64,000 nt of DNA from an uncultured Christensenella sp. (GTDB lineage Bacteria; Bacillota; Clostridia; Christensenellales; Pumilibacteraceae): assembly GCA_910585955.1 (NCBI GenBank), contig CAJUGC010000001.1, positions 62,001-126,000 of the forward strand, read 5' to 3'. Position numbers and translations under genes: made by a program. Below, piece by piece: positions 1-9,489 of the stretch (position 1 is its first letter; each line of letters opens with the position of its first letter). A model generated the notes under the pieces. The model saw only the letters and a program-made list of their open reading frames with translations. It did no database searches and was not told the origin of the DNA.

Positions 1-70
1 TTATGGCTATCACTATGAGCGCCGCGACGCTCGACATGATTATAATCGGTAATGCAACTCTCTTTTTCAT
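1..70 (-). CDS. partial gene, N-terminus of a membrane or secreted protein
   Basis: Only the first 23 codons are inside the window. The minus-strand reading from an ATG at 70-68 gives MKKRVALPIIIMSSVAALIV and continues off the left edge. An AAAGGAG ribosome binding site lies seven bases upstream. Two basic residues followed by a long hydrophobic stretch indicate a signal peptide or first membrane helix. It follows ftsH in the same direction with about 40 bases between, so it may be co-transcribed. The function cannot be told from this fragment. Confidence 0.6.
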   Translation of the reverse strand, partial: MKKRVALPIIIMSSVAALIVIAI

Positions 71-110
71 AATAACTCCTTTGTCTCTGTATCTTTACGA
101 TTTATCTCTG

Positions 111-2054
111 TTAAACTTCGGAAGAATTTGCGGGGGTTTCGGCAGACGAACCGACCGTAGTCGCGGGCACACCGGAAGCCGCGGGTTTCTTAGCCGAGCG
201 CGCCATACGCTTGTCGTAAGAATCGCGAACTTCATCGACGCTCTTGCCTTCCATGAGCATATTCACGTCCTCCGTGAATATGGTTTCGCGCTCGATGAGA
301 AGGCGCACCATTTTGTCCATAACGTCTCTGTTTTCGGAAAGCACCTTTCGCGCAGTCTCATGCGCCTTGTCGAGGAGCTTCGAGACCTCTTCGTCTATCT
401 TGGAAGCCACCTTTTCCGAATATGTGTGCGTCGACTGATAATCTCTGCCGAGGAACACTTCCTGATTGGAACCGTAATAGACAGGACCGAGCGAAGTAGA
501 CATACCCCATTCCATGACCATTTTACGGGCGGTGTCGGTCGCCTGTTTTATGTCGCCGACGGCGCCCGAGGAGATATCCTGTATGACGAGTTCTTCCGCC
601 GCTCTGCCGCCCATGCTCATCGCAAGTTCGTCGGTAAGCTTGTTGATAGTCATATATTGGTTGTCGTTGTCGGGGCGCATCTTCGTATAGCCGCCCGCAG
701 GTCCTCTCGGTATTATGGACACCTCGTGCACGGGATCGCACCCGGGAAGTTTGAGCGCAACGAGCGCGTGACCCGCCTCGTGGTAAGCAGTGATGCGCTT
801 ATCGAACTCGGTGACGAGCCGCGACTTTTTCTGCGGTCCGAGCGTCACCTTATTTATGCCCTCGTTTATGTCCTCCATGGTGATCTCTTTGCGGTTGTCG
901 CGCGCGCAAAGTATCGCCGCTTCGTTCAGTAGATTTGCTATTTCCGCACCCGTGAAGCCCGACGTCATGCGCGCAAGCACACGGAAATCGACTTCGGGAG
1001 AAATGGGCTTATTGCGAGCGTGCACCTTGAGTATGGCCTCTCTGCCGCGCACGTCGGGAACATTGACGTATATCTGACGATCGAAACGACCGGGACGGAG
1101 AAGCGCGGGATCGAGTATGTCCGCGCGGTTGGTCGCCGCCATGACGATTATGCCGTCGTTCGTCTCGAAGCCGTCCATTTGTACAAGCAACTGATTGAGA
1201 GTCTGCTCGCGCTCGTCATGACCGCCTCCGAGCCCTGCGCCGCGCTGACGACCCACGGCGTCGATTTCGTCTATGAAAATTATACAAGGCATGTTCTTTT
1301 TAGCCGTATCGAACAAATCGCGCACGCGAGACGCGCCCACGCCTACGAACATTTCCACGAAATCCGAACCGGAAATAGAGAAAAACGGTACGTTCGCTTC
1401 TCCCGCAACGGCTTTCGCGAACAGCGTCTTACCTGTTCCGGGAGGACCTACGAGCAGTACGCCCTTGGGAATTTTCGCTCCGACCGCCGTAAACTTTTGC
1501 GGCGATTTCAAAAATTCGACTACTTCGGCAAGCTCTTCCTTTTCTTCTTCCGCGCCGGCTACGTCCGTAAAGCGCACTTTCAAATTGCTCTGAGCACTCG
1601 CGCTCGATTTGCCGAAATTCATTGCCTGTTTATTGGAACCCGACATCGCCCTGAACATGAACACGGCGAGCACGACGAGAACGACAAAACCCACTATGGG
1701 AATCGCAAGACTCCACGCGCTTCCGGAATTACGGTCGTTTAACGTAAGTTTTATCTGAACAAAACCTTCGTCCTCCGCGTGAGCGTCCTCGTACTCTTTG
1801 AGAGCGTTGATAAAAATAGTATCGCGGATAAAGCACTGCTTCGTGAAGTTCTTATCTCCCACAAGTTTTATCTGCGCGATATCGTTGTTTATTCGTATCT
1901 CCTCTACTTGATTGTCCTCTATCTTATCCCACAATTCGTCGTAACGAATGGAGTTTTTGGGACGGTTAAAAAAGAACACAAGGGCAATGACGGCGATAAG
2001 CACTATGGCTATCACGACAATGACTATGATCTTTTTGCTGTTTTTAGACTCCAA
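111..2054 (-). CDS. ftsH: ATP-dependent zinc metalloprotease FtsH
   Basis: Membrane-anchored AAA+ protease that degrades misfolded and regulatory membrane or cytosolic proteins, working as a hexamer. The 647-residue product has an N-terminal membrane helix (about 8-29), an extracytoplasmic domain, a second helix (about 115-135), an AAA module with Walker A GPPGTGKT near 203, Walker B IIFIDEID and the arginine-finger region, then the zinc-binding HEAGH motif. The tail is rich in Ala, Ser and Thr. I chose a TTG start at 2054: GGAGG lies five bases upstream, and the promoter at 2131-2160 would start transcription near 2125, leaving no room for a leader before a GTG at 2123. The length and domain order are usual for FtsH. 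Confidence 0.95.
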   Translation of the reverse strand: MESKNSKKIIVIVVIAIVLIAVIALVFFFNRPKNSIRYDELWDKIEDNQVEEIRINNDIAQIKLVGDKNFTKQCFIRDTIFINALKEYEDAHAEDEGFVQIKLTLNDRNSGSAWSLAIPIVGFVVLVVLAVFMFRAMSGSNKQAMNFGKSSASAQSNLKVRFTDVAGAEEEKEELAEVVEFLKSPQKFTAVGAKIPKGVLLVGPPGTGKTLFAKAVAGEANVPFFSISGSDFVEMFVGVGASRVRDLFDTAKKNMPCIIFIDEIDAVGRQRGAGLGGGHDEREQTLNQLLVQMDGFETNDGIIVMAATNRADILDPALLRPGRFDRQIYVNVPDVRGREAILKVHARNKPISPEVDFRVLARMTSGFTGAEIANLLNEAAILCARDNRKEITMEDINEGINKVTLGPQKKSRLVTEFDKRITAYHEAGHALVALKLPGCDPVHEVSIIPRGPAGGYTKMRPDNDNQYMTINKLTDELAMSMGGRAAEELVIQDISSGAVGDIKQATDTARKMVMEWGMSTSLGPVYYGSNQEVFLGRDYQSTHTYSEKVASKIDEEVSKLLDKAHETARKVLSENRDVMDKMVRLLIERETIFTEDVNMLMEGKSVDEVRDSYDKRMARSAKKPAASGVPATTVGSSAETPANSSEV

Positions 2055-2130
2055 TTTGACCTCCGAAAACCGCCGCGCCGACCGAATGAACGGAAAAAGA
2101 AAAAACGGCGCGCTTTTCTGCACTTTTAGT

Positions 2131-2160
2131 AGTATATCACAAGGCAGGCGAGTTTATCAA
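2131..2160 (-). promoter_or_regulatory. ftsH promoter
   Basis: On the minus strand TTGATA is followed by 18 bases and TATACT. Transcription would start near 2125, giving a leader of about 70 bases before the TTG start of ftsH. An inverted repeat CACAAGGC/GCCTTGTG (2139-2146 and 2173-2180) overlaps the spacer and the region upstream of -35. It could be the terminator stem of the upstream operon or an operator. Confidence 0.6.
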
Positions 2161-2235
2161 GTGTTTACACGCGCCTTGTGCGGATTTTCATGGAATTTTC
2201 ACGCTGCCGCTTGCAGAAAACCGCGAAATACGAAA

Positions 2236-2769
2236 TTACTCCATACCCTCGAGCCACACGGGAGAGCCGCTCTCTCTCGTCTTTTTCATATCGAGAACAC
2301 GCTGATTGGACGAGCCGCGGAACTTAAGCTTTAAGTCCAGCTTTTCCATTACGAAACGTCCGTCTATAAGTACGTCTATGCCGTCGAGCAAAGCGCCGAT
2401 ATCCGCATCCTTTTCGGCGAGAGCGCAAAGCTCTTCGTAAGTATAACCGCTGTAGCACCACACATCGAGACCGCGCTTATGCGCCTCGCGGCACAGCACG
2501 GCGAGAGGTTTCGGCTGTAAAAACGGCTCGCCGCCCGAAAGCGTTATTCCGTCCAAAAGAGGATCTTTTTCGATTTCCTCGAGTATGAACTTTAAATCCG
2601 TGACTTCTCCGCCGTCCAAGGCGTGCGTCTGCGGATTGTGACAGCCCTTGCAGTCGTGCTTGCAACCTTGCGTGAATATCGCCATGCGAAAGCCCACGCC
2701 GTCGACGACCGATTCGGACACGATCCCCGACAACCGCACCGTTATATTTTCAAGTTCTTTGTCTACCAT
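2236..2769 (-). CDS. nrdG: anaerobic ribonucleotide reductase activating protein (NrdG-like radical SAM)
   Basis: Radical SAM activase predicted to install the glycyl radical on the class III ribonucleotide reductase NrdD. The 177-residue product has the cluster motif CKHDCKGC (CX3CX2C), followed by the GGEP motif (LSGGEPFLQP), as in NrdG. The start at 2769 overlaps the end of the upstream radical SAM gene by seven bases, which indicates translational coupling; the longer open frame upstream lacks family similarity. nrdD is not next to it, so the partner reductase must lie outside the window. Other small glycyl-radical activases are possible but fit less well. Confidence 0.8.
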   Translation of the reverse strand: MVDKELENITVRLSGIVSESVVDGVGFRMAIFTQGCKHDCKGCHNPQTHALDGGEVTDLKFILEEIEKDPLLDGITLSGGEPFLQPKPLAVLCREAHKRGLDVWCYSGYTYEELCALAEKDADIGALLDGIDVLIDGRFVMEKLDLKLKFRGSSNQRVLDMKKTRESGSPVWLEGME

Positions 2770-3383
2770 TTCGGTTCGTATCTCCTGACTCGAAGGCGAG
2801 CGCCGCAACTCTCCGCGATCGCCTCGCACTCTTTTACGGCCTCTTTTCCTATTACATCAACGACGCTCATAACGGTGTCTATGCCTTGCGAAACACACCT
2901 AACCGTAAAATCCTTAAGCTCGTCGAACGCCGCCTTTCCGTACGCGCTTTTGCATACGCCGTCGTACTTTTCGGCATTGGATTCGTTTAAAGAAACCGAT
3001 ACCGTATCTATGATCCCTTTAAGCTCGGGCGCAATGTCTCTCCCGTTTACGAGACTGCCGAGCCCGTTCGTATTGAGGCGGGTCTTAAGCCCCCTCTCGT
3101 GCGCAAACGAAGCGACCGCTTTGATTTCGGCAAGCTTGTAAGTAGGCTCTCCGTAGCCGCAAAATACGACTTCCTTTGCATTGGGATTATCGTCGAGCAA
3201 CTTTTTTACGGCGGTTTCGGCTTCGGCTGCCGTCGGCTCTTTCTCGAGCCACAAGACGCTTCCGCTTACGCCGTCGCCCGTATTTCTCAAACAGAAAGTA
3301 CAGTTGTTGCAACAACGGTTCGTCAGGTTCACATAAATATTGCCGCCATACAAATAGGCGTAAACATTATCTTTCTTTTTCAT
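2763..3383 (-). CDS. TatD-linked radical SAM protein
   Basis: A 206-residue radical SAM protein of the family found next to tatD (TatD-associated radical SAM). It has the CX3CX2C cluster motif in NRCCNNCTFC near residue 25, and the GYGEPT motif that stands where GGEP is usual. It begins two bases after the tatD stop and runs into nrdG. The substrate is unknown; genome linkage to TatD suggests a role in nucleic-acid or peptide processing, but this is inference from context. The start at 3383 (MKKKDN) is chosen because the upstream extension lies inside tatD. Confidence 0.8.
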   Translation of the reverse strand: MKKKDNVYAYLYGGNIYVNLTNRCCNNCTFCLRNTGDGVSGSVLWLEKEPTAAEAETAVKKLLDDNPNAKEVVFCGYGEPTYKLAEIKAVASFAHERGLKTRLNTNGLGSLVNGRDIAPELKGIIDTVSVSLNESNAEKYDGVCKSAYGKAAFDELKDFTVRCVSQGIDTVMSVVDVIGKEAVKECEAIAESCGARLRVRRYEPKW

Positions 3384-3385
3384 CA

Positions 3386-4162
3386 CTATGCACGCTTCAT
3401 TTTGGAAAACAGCCTGTATGCGTTTTCCGTCGTTATTTCGGTTATTTCTTCCGTGCTCTTTCCGAGCACTCCCGCAATGTACATCGCCTGATACTTCACA
3501 TATTTCGGATAGTTCAATTCCCCTCTGTGCGGCACAGGGGTAAGGTACGGACAGTCTGTCTCGACGAGAAGCCTTTCGAGCGGAAGACTCTTTATTATCC
3601 CCGGAAATTTCGCCGCGTTTTTGAAAGTGATCGCGCCCGTAAACGAGATGTAAAAGCCCATGTCGACGTACGCCTTTGCCGTCTCTTCGGAACCCGAAAA
3701 ACAATGCACGACTCCCGTCTTAACAAACTTGTCGCGGTTTGTCTTTACCCGTTCGAGCATATCGCCGTCCGCGTCGCGAATGTGAAATATTGCGGGAAGC
3801 TCGGCTTCTTTTACAAGCTCGAACATCGTTTCGAGACCTTTGTATTGAGCCTGCTTATTCGTATCGGGATAATGATAATCAAGCCCTATCTCGCCTATCG
3901 CAACGCATTTGTCGCTCTTCGATAGGCGCAAAAGTTCGTTATAGTCGCCGTCTTTCATGTCGCCGACGTCGCTCGGATGAAATCCGACGGCGCAATAAAC
4001 GTCGTCGTTTTCCGAAGCGATTTTATGCGCGCCTACGGACGACGCCATATCGAAACCGACGCTTATAATGCGTTCCAACCCGTCGGCTTTCATGCTCGCG
4101 ATTATCCCGTCGGGCGAGCCGTAGCGCTCGTCCGTGAGATGCGCGTGCGTATCTATCAGCAT
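3386..4162 (-). CDS. tatD: TatD family metal-dependent hydrolase
   Basis: TIM-barrel amidohydrolase with deoxyribonuclease activity in studied members. The 258-residue product starts with the metal-binding LIDTHAHL motif, and has GEIGLDYH, a HIRDA histidine motif, HCFSG and the TDCPYL aspartate motif, in the usual order. The start overlaps the end of metG by seven bases, a common metG-tatD arrangement. Likely cytosolic. Confidence 0.93.
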   Translation of the reverse strand: MLIDTHAHLTDERYGSPDGIIASMKADGLERIISVGFDMASSVGAHKIASENDDVYCAVGFHPSDVGDMKDGDYNELLRLSKSDKCVAIGEIGLDYHYPDTNKQAQYKGLETMFELVKEAELPAIFHIRDADGDMLERVKTNRDKFVKTGVVHCFSGSEETAKAYVDMGFYISFTGAITFKNAAKFPGIIKSLPLERLLVETDCPYLTPVPHRGELNYPKYVKYQAMYIAGVLGKSTEEITEITTENAYRLFSKMKRA

Positions 4163-6105
4163 ACTTCGGCTCCCGACTCAATCGCCTGTTCGGGCGTTAC
4201 GAGACAGAGCTTGTCGCCGTGACTTGCGCAGAGAATCATACCGCGGCTTTCGATCCCCCGAAGCTTTACCGGTTTAAGATTGGAAACGAGCACGACGCTC
4301 TTTCCTATCATCTCTTCGGGAGTATAGAACTTTGCTATGCCCGAAACCACCGTGCGCTCCTCGCCGCCCACGTCCAAAGTGAGCTTTAAAAGTTTTTCCG
4401 TCTTTTCGACCTTTTCGCAGGCAATTACTTTCGCGACTTTAAGCTTGGTCTTGAAAAATTCGTCTATCGTAACTATGCCGTCGTCTTCCGACTTTACGTT
4501 CTCTTCCACTTTCTTGTTCTCCTCTTTCTTTGCCGCGCTCTCTTTCTCGGCGGCGATCGCGCCCAACTCGTCGAGCTCTGTTTTAATGTCGAGCCTCTCC
4601 ATAAGCGGCGGAATACTCTTTATTTTATATTCGCTTATCTTTCCGTATTTTACGTTTTCGTCGAAAATGTCGGGTTCTTTGACGCCGAGTCCCTCGAATA
4701 TCCTCGACGGGTACTCGGTCAAAAACGGTTTCAAAAGCACAGCCGATACCCTCAGCGCTTCGGCGAGGTTGTACAGCACGGCTTGCAAGCGTGCGCGCCT
4801 ATTTTCGTCCTTTGCGAGCGCCCACGGCATGGTCTCGTCGATGTACTTGTTGGCTCTTCCGACAAGCGCGAAAATCTCTTCGAGCGCCTTCGTAAACTCG
4901 AGGCTTTCCATTCGAGCGCTTACTTTTTCGAACAGTCCGTCTATGCGGGAAACGAAGTCGTCGTCTAAGGCGTCTTTCTCGCCGCCCTTTGCTACTTTGC
5001 CGCCGAAATATTTTTCAATCATCGCAAGCGTGCGCCGCAGAAGATTGCCCAAATCGTTGACGATATCGGAATTGAGCCGCGTGATAAACGCAGAATTCGA
5101 GTACACGCCGTCCGCTCCGAACGGGATTTCTCTGAGCAGATAGTACCTGAGCGCGTCTCTGCCGTAGCGGTCGATTAGTATAAACGGGTCGACGACGTTG
5201 CCCTTGGACTTACTCATCTTGTCTCCGTCCAGCAGCAGCCAACCGTGTCCGAAAACCTTTTTCGGCAACGGAAACCCAAGCGCCATAAGTATTGCGGGCC
5301 AGACAATGGAATGAAAACGAACTATCTCTTTTCCGACCATGTGAAGATCGGCTGGCCAATACTTTTTCATGAGTTTTTCGTCTCCCGAAAAAGCTCCGAG
5401 CGCCGTAATGTAGTTCGACAGCGCATCTACCCACACATAAACTATATGTCCCTCGTCGAAGTCCACGGGCACGCCCCACTTAAAAGACGTACGAGATACG
5501 CATAAATCGCTGAGTCCCTTGTCTATGAAGTTGCCTACCATTTCGTTTACGCGGCTCGCGGGCTGAAGAAAATCGGTCTCGGTCAAAAGCTTGCGCACGC
5601 GATCCGCATACTTCGACAAACGGAAGAAGTAGCTCTCCTCTTCTGCGTCGGAAACCTCTCTGCCGCAGTCGGGACACTTTCCGTCGACGAGTTGCGAGCT
5701 CGTCCAAAACGCCTCGCACGGCGTGCAATACTTGCCCTTGTACTTAGACTTATAGATGTCGCCCTGCTCGTACAGCTTCTTGAAAATCTTTTGTACGGCG
5801 CTTACATGATAGTCGTCGGTCGTACGAATGAACTTGTCGTAGGTTATGCCGAGCTTTTCCCACAGCTCCTTTATCTCGACGACGAGACCGTCTACGAAAG
5901 CCTTGGGAGTAGCACCGCTTTCGGCGGCGCGCTTTTCTATCTTCTGTCCGTGCTCGTCCGTGCCAGTAAGATAGAACACGTCGAAACCGCTCATGCGCTT
6001 AAAACGCGCGGCGGCGTCGCACGCAACCGTCGTGTAGGTGTGCCCGAGATGCCAATGCCCGCTCGGATAGTATATGGGCGTAGTGATGTAATACGTCTTT
6101 GCCAT
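4156..6105 (-). CDS. metG: methionyl-tRNA synthetase
   Basis: Class I aminoacyl-tRNA synthetase that charges tRNA-Met. The 649-residue product has the HIGH-type motif HLGH near residue 20, a zinc knuckle (CTPC ... CPDC, about 120-145), the KMSKS loop exactly (KMSKSKGN), and a C-terminal tRNA-binding OB domain (about 545-649). A Lys/Glu-rich linker joins the catalytic part and the OB domain. The start at 6105 is preceded by AGGAGG; an upstream in-frame start eight codons earlier has no better site. It is followed by tatD with an overlap. Confidence 0.97.
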   Translation of the reverse strand: MAKTYYITTPIYYPSGHWHLGHTYTTVACDAAARFKRMSGFDVFYLTGTDEHGQKIEKRAAESGATPKAFVDGLVVEIKELWEKLGITYDKFIRTTDDYHVSAVQKIFKKLYEQGDIYKSKYKGKYCTPCEAFWTSSQLVDGKCPDCGREVSDAEEESYFFRLSKYADRVRKLLTETDFLQPASRVNEMVGNFIDKGLSDLCVSRTSFKWGVPVDFDEGHIVYVWVDALSNYITALGAFSGDEKLMKKYWPADLHMVGKEIVRFHSIVWPAILMALGFPLPKKVFGHGWLLLDGDKMSKSKGNVVDPFILIDRYGRDALRYYLLREIPFGADGVYSNSAFITRLNSDIVNDLGNLLRRTLAMIEKYFGGKVAKGGEKDALDDDFVSRIDGLFEKVSARMESLEFTKALEEIFALVGRANKYIDETMPWALAKDENRRARLQAVLYNLAEALRVSAVLLKPFLTEYPSRIFEGLGVKEPDIFDENVKYGKISEYKIKSIPPLMERLDIKTELDELGAIAAEKESAAKKEENKKVEENVKSEDDGIVTIDEFFKTKLKVAKVIACEKVEKTEKLLKLTLDVGGEERTVVSGIAKFYTPEEMIGKSVVLVSNLKPVKLRGIESRGMILCASHGDKLCLVTPEQAIESGAEVC

Positions 6106-6143
6106 AATAAGCCCTCCTAAAGGCGGCAAAAAGCTGTTCTTGC

Positions 6144-7511
6144 CTAATCCTTTTCTTCTATTCTCTTTATGACCTTTTGAAGCGGACCGTCCTCTTCCTC
6201 TTCTACGGGTTTTTCGTTTACCTTGATCTTGACTTCGAGCACGCGGCGAGAGTTGGCTTTCGTAACGGTGATGTCGAGATTTTCGAACTCGAAGCTCTCG
6301 CCCGAAACGGGGATCTTTTGCAATTGCTCCGTGACCCAGCCGCCTACCGTCGTCGAATCGAACTCTTCTTTTGTCTCTACGTCGAGCTCCTCGAACATAT
6401 CCTCGAGATTTTCGTTGCCCTGAACAAGGAAGGTGTTGTCGTCTATGCGCTTATACAACACTTCCACTTCGTCGTGTTCGTCCCATATCTCGCCGACAAG
6501 TTCCTCGAGTATATCCTCGAGCGTAACAATGCCCGCCGTGCCGCCGAACTCGTCGACGACTATCGCCATATGAACTTTGGCCTTTTGAAGCATACGGAGT
6601 ACTTTCGAGATCTTCATATTCAAAGATACGCAGATACAGGGGGTTATCTTTTCGCGTATGTCGCGACCGTTTTCGCGCATAAGCTGGTAGAAGTCCTTTT
6701 CGTGCAAGACTCCGACGATCGTATCTATCGTCTTGTTATAAACGGGCAGGCGCGAAAAGCCGCTCGTTGCAAACAACTCCGCAATTTCGTCCAAAGGAGC
6801 GGTTTCCTCGAAAGCCGCCACGTTTACCCTCGGCACCATAATGTCGTCTACGTCCATATCCTCGAACTCTATCGCCGAACGAATGAGTTGCGACTCATGC
6901 TCGTCTATACCGCCTTCGGAATGTGCCGTCTCGACAATCGTTATGAGTTCGTCCTCGGTGTAAGGCTGTTCTTCCTTTTTCTTGAATATTTTGTTCATAA
7001 GCTTTTTCCACATGGAAAAAAGCCAGTTTATCGGGAACAATACGACCATGATAGCCGACATTACGGACGCAACCGCGCATACCCAGCCCTCGGCGTGCTC
7101 CTTTGCAAGCGTCTTGGGCGTTATCTCGCCGAACACGAGAACAAGTACCGTCATGACAATCGTGGAAATGGTCACGGCGATCTGCTCCGCAGTCGTGTTT
7201 TTCAAAAGCTCTATAAAGAAAACCGTCGCGATGGAAGTCATCGTAATGTTAACGATGTTGTTTCCGACAAGCACGGTGCTTATTACGCGGTCGTAATGTT
7301 CAAGCTGCCTTAGTGCGCGCGCAGCCCGTTTGCTTCCTCCGCTCTCGAGGCTTTTGAGACGTATCTTGTTACAAGAAGAATACGCCGTCTCTGTCGCCGA
7401 AAAGAACGCCGATAGCGCTATGAGGGCAATGAGAACTATGAGAAGAACTATTTGCGTCGTTCCCATTGCCGAAAGTAAGTTTACCGTCGATGTGACCTGT
7501 TGTGGGTGCAT
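6144..7511 (-). CDS. CorC/HlyC-type membrane protein with CBS domains
   Basis: A 455-residue protein of the DUF21/CNNM - CBS pair - CorC_HlyC family, often labelled hemolysin-like and linked to magnesium or other divalent ion transport. An N-terminal set of about four membrane helices (about 15-165) is followed by two CBS domains (about 205-330; VPRVNV, DEFGGTAGIVTLEDILEE) and a C-terminal CorC_HlyC domain, then an acidic tail. It sits 38 bases upstream of metG and 38 bases downstream of the asparaginase gene, consistent with one operon. Transported ion not shown by the sequence. Confidence 0.88.
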   Translation of the reverse strand: MHPQQVTSTVNLLSAMGTTQIVLLIVLIALIALSAFFSATETAYSSCNKIRLKSLESGGSKRAARALRQLEHYDRVISTVLVGNNIVNITMTSIATVFFIELLKNTTAEQIAVTISTIVMTVLVLVFGEITPKTLAKEHAEGWVCAVASVMSAIMVVLFPINWLFSMWKKLMNKIFKKKEEQPYTEDELITIVETAHSEGGIDEHESQLIRSAIEFEDMDVDDIMVPRVNVAAFEETAPLDEIAELFATSGFSRLPVYNKTIDTIVGVLHEKDFYQLMRENGRDIREKITPCICVSLNMKISKVLRMLQKAKVHMAIVVDEFGGTAGIVTLEDILEELVGEIWDEHDEVEVLYKRIDDNTFLVQGNENLEDMFEELDVETKEEFDSTTVGGWVTEQLQKIPVSGESFEFENLDITVTKANSRRVLEVKIKVNEKPVEEEEDGPLQKVIKRIEEKD

Positions 7512-7549
7512 GATTTTTTAAATGCTCCGTTCCTTTTTTGTGTGATTTT

Positions 7550-8476
7550 TTAAGCGAAAATTTCTCCGCAAAGATTGTTTTTCAAATAATCGTCAAGCTC
7601 TTTTCCCTTCAGTCCGCGATTCAGTCCAACGACAAGCTTTGCGTACATCGCGGGTTGAGTTATGTTGTCTATAAAATCGACTTGGCTCGAAAAGCCGGCT
7701 TTGGACGAATAAACTCTGCCGTTCGAGCCGCCGACGAGATACAGAGGGCAACCGCACTTTTCGGCAAATTCGTTGAGCTTTCTCTCGTCCGCGGTTCCCG
7801 AATGATAGCTGTCGTGAAGCACGCAGTCATAGCCGCTCACATCGAACGAGGCGTAATCTATATCGGGATATGGCTTCATATACAATATCCTTTTGGCTTC
7901 GAGTCTTTCGAGCGGCGGAAATTCTCCGGACTGCTCGATATGTTCGGCAAACTTGACTTTCAGCCCCACTACGCGGGCGCAGACGCTGTCGTACGCCGAA
8001 AAGAAGCCTTCTTCGTACGCGCGCTCTTCGAGCAGTCTGACGGCAAAATGAATATCCCTGCCGTCTGCGACGTAAACTCCTCCCTCGCCCGTCTTGACAA
8101 ACGCCGCCGCCGAAAAAAGCGACTGATGCCCGCTTGCCATAGGGTCGGAAAGCGGCTTGTCGCTGCAGACGAACACGACGGGTATATCGACTTTGCCGAG
8201 CGCAAACGCAAGTATGCTCGCCGTATACGGAAGCGTGTCGCTGCCGTGCGTGATTATCATGGCGTCGGCATCGCCTTTCTCTTCGAGTACGCACCTTAAA
8301 AGCGCGTCGTAATGCTCTATTCCGAGCCTCTCCGACAGCTCGTAAAACGGAGTGACGGTCTTTACGTCAAACCCCGCAAAGTGCACGACGCTTGAATTTT
8401 CATCGAGAGTTATGACTCCGTCGGCGCCTTTCGCGCAACCTATCGTTCCGCCTGTTCTTATTACGGTCAATCTCAT
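7550..8476 (-). CDS. L-asparaginase family amidohydrolase
   Basis: A 308-residue member of the bacterial L-asparaginase family. The N-terminal RTGGTIG motif carries the first catalytic threonine, and THGSDTLPYTA holds the second Thr-Asp pair. No signal peptide is visible, so it is probably the cytosolic (type I-like) form. It may hydrolyse asparagine to aspartate and ammonia, though some relatives act on other amides. It starts four bases after the NUDIX gene, with weak ribosome-binding sequence GAGAAGC. Confidence 0.85.
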   Translation of the reverse strand: MRLTVIRTGGTIGCAKGADGVITLDENSSVVHFAGFDVKTVTPFYELSERLGIEHYDALLRCVLEEKGDADAMIITHGSDTLPYTASILAFALGKVDIPVVFVCSDKPLSDPMASGHQSLFSAAAFVKTGEGGVYVADGRDIHFAVRLLEERAYEEGFFSAYDSVCARVVGLKVKFAEHIEQSGEFPPLERLEAKRILYMKPYPDIDYASFDVSGYDCVLHDSYHSGTADERKLNEFAEKCGCPLYLVGGSNGRVYSSKAGFSSQVDFIDNITQPAMYAKLVVGLNRGLKGKELDDYLKNNLCGEIFA

Positions 8477-8480
8477 ACAA

Positions 8481-9113
8481 TCAAAGCTTCTCTATTGCAT
8501 ACAGCAAAAGTTTGACATGATCGAACGCAAGACCTTCGCTTGCAAGAATTTTCGTTTCGTTTACGTCTATCGTTCCCATTTTGTCGCGCTTTACGTCAAG
8601 CTCGGCGGTGAGCACTGTTTCGCCGCTCGTAAGCCGTACTTCGTAAATATTGCCGTTTCTGACATAATCGATGTTAAACCATTCCGCCTTAGCCGCGTCG
8701 TCACCCGCTTTCGGCGTTTCCGCGCCCCTGTCCATAACGGCCATATAGACTACGGTAGCCGTCCAGCCTCTGGGATCTCTTCCCGGCGTACTCACGCAGT
8801 ACAGCTGATCGAGATATATTCCTTTAAGTCCCGTCTCTTCCTCAAGCTCGCGAAGAGCCGCCTCTTCCGTCGATTCGCCGTCCGAAACAAAACCGCCGGG
8901 AAGCGCCCAACAACCGAGATACGGATGTCCGCCCCTTTCTATAAGCAGCACGACCGGCTTATTCCGAGCGTCTATGGAAAAAAGTACGACGTCCGCCGTA
9001 AGCGACGGTCTGTCCCATGCCTCGCGGTCGTACTCTCTCAAAAATTCTTCTTCGGTCTTTCCGTTGGAATCCACTAAAGCCATTACGGTCTTCGTCTCCT
9101 TATACTCCGACAT
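8481..9113 (-). CDS. NUDIX hydrolase
   Basis: A 210-residue NUDIX protein. The box from GGFVSDGES to ELEEETGL near residues 72-95 contains the expected Glu and Arg residues. The early WALPGGF and the C-terminal extension resemble ADP-ribose or NAD-related pyrophosphatases. The last 70 residues could be a small winged-helix domain as in NrtR-type proteins, but this is not clear. It is the first gene after the promoter at 9129-9157 and appears to head the operon that ends with nrdG. Substrate unknown. Confidence 0.85.
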   Translation of the reverse strand: MSEYKETKTVMALVDSNGKTEEEFLREYDREAWDRPSLTADVVLFSIDARNKPVVLLIERGGHPYLGCWALPGGFVSDGESTEEAALRELEEETGLKGIYLDQLYCVSTPGRDPRGWTATVVYMAVMDRGAETPKAGDDAAKAEWFNIDYVRNGNIYEVRLTSGETVLTAELDVKRDKMGTIDVNETKILASEGLAFDHVKLLLYAIEKL

Positions 9114-9128
9114 ATCGAAGTATCTAAT

Positions 9129-9157
9129 ATTTTATCATAGTCCGAGCCAAAAATCAA
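9129..9157 (-). promoter_or_regulatory. promoter of the NUDIX - asparaginase - metG - nrdG operon
   Basis: The minus strand shows TTGATT, 17 bases, then TAAAAT. Transcription would start near 9122, only about ten bases before the NUDIX ATG, so the leader is very short. Confidence 0.6.
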
Positions 9158-9201
9158 GCAAATTGCAAAGTATGAATTTTCATGCAATCATAAACACGAC
9201 A

Positions 9202-9489
9202 TCAAATCACGAAATAGCAGACTATAATTATGATTGCGGCGGGAATTCCGAACAATCCCGTTACAAGCGCGTGCCACCATACAATAGTAAATTCTATCGT
9301 CGGCAAAAGTGAAAAGACGTAAAGTATGATACAGCCGACTACCGCATTCAGCACAAAGCCGAGTATTTTCTTTATTCCGGATTTCAAAAGCTTCAACACT
9401 ATGAAAACAGCGGCTATGACGCCTACGGCTACAAGTATGCTCGTCCACTCGAAGCCTTCCGCTATAGCAAAAAAATTATCGAAATCCAT
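9202..9489 (-). CDS. BofA-like small membrane protein
   Basis: A 95-residue protein with three hydrophobic segments. The part from ILGFVLNAVVGC onward, ending in a Gly-Ile-Pro hydrophobic helix (FGIPAAIIII), matches the pattern of the pro-sigmaK processing inhibitor BofA. In sporeformers BofA holds the SpoIVFB protease inactive; relatives also occur in non-sporeformers. The start at 9489 (MDFDNFF) has GGGAG seven bases upstream. It stands alone between the NUDIX promoter and the ABC operon. No other sporulation gene is in the window, so sporulation is not proven. Confidence 0.65.
   Translation of the reverse strand: MDFDNFFAIAEGFEWTSILVAVGVIAAVFIVLKLLKSGIKKILGFVLNAVVGCIILYVFSLLPTIEFTIVWWHALVTGLFGIPAAIIIIVCYFVI

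Noticed and set aside
3..932. Plus-strand open frame of 309 codons opposite ftsH
   Set aside because: Basic, low-similarity translation on the antisense strand of a clear FtsH gene; a shadow frame.
2055..2123. GTG start that would add 23 residues to FtsH
   Set aside because: It lies at the predicted transcription start and the extra residues do not resemble FtsH; the TTG at 2054 has a proper ribosome site.
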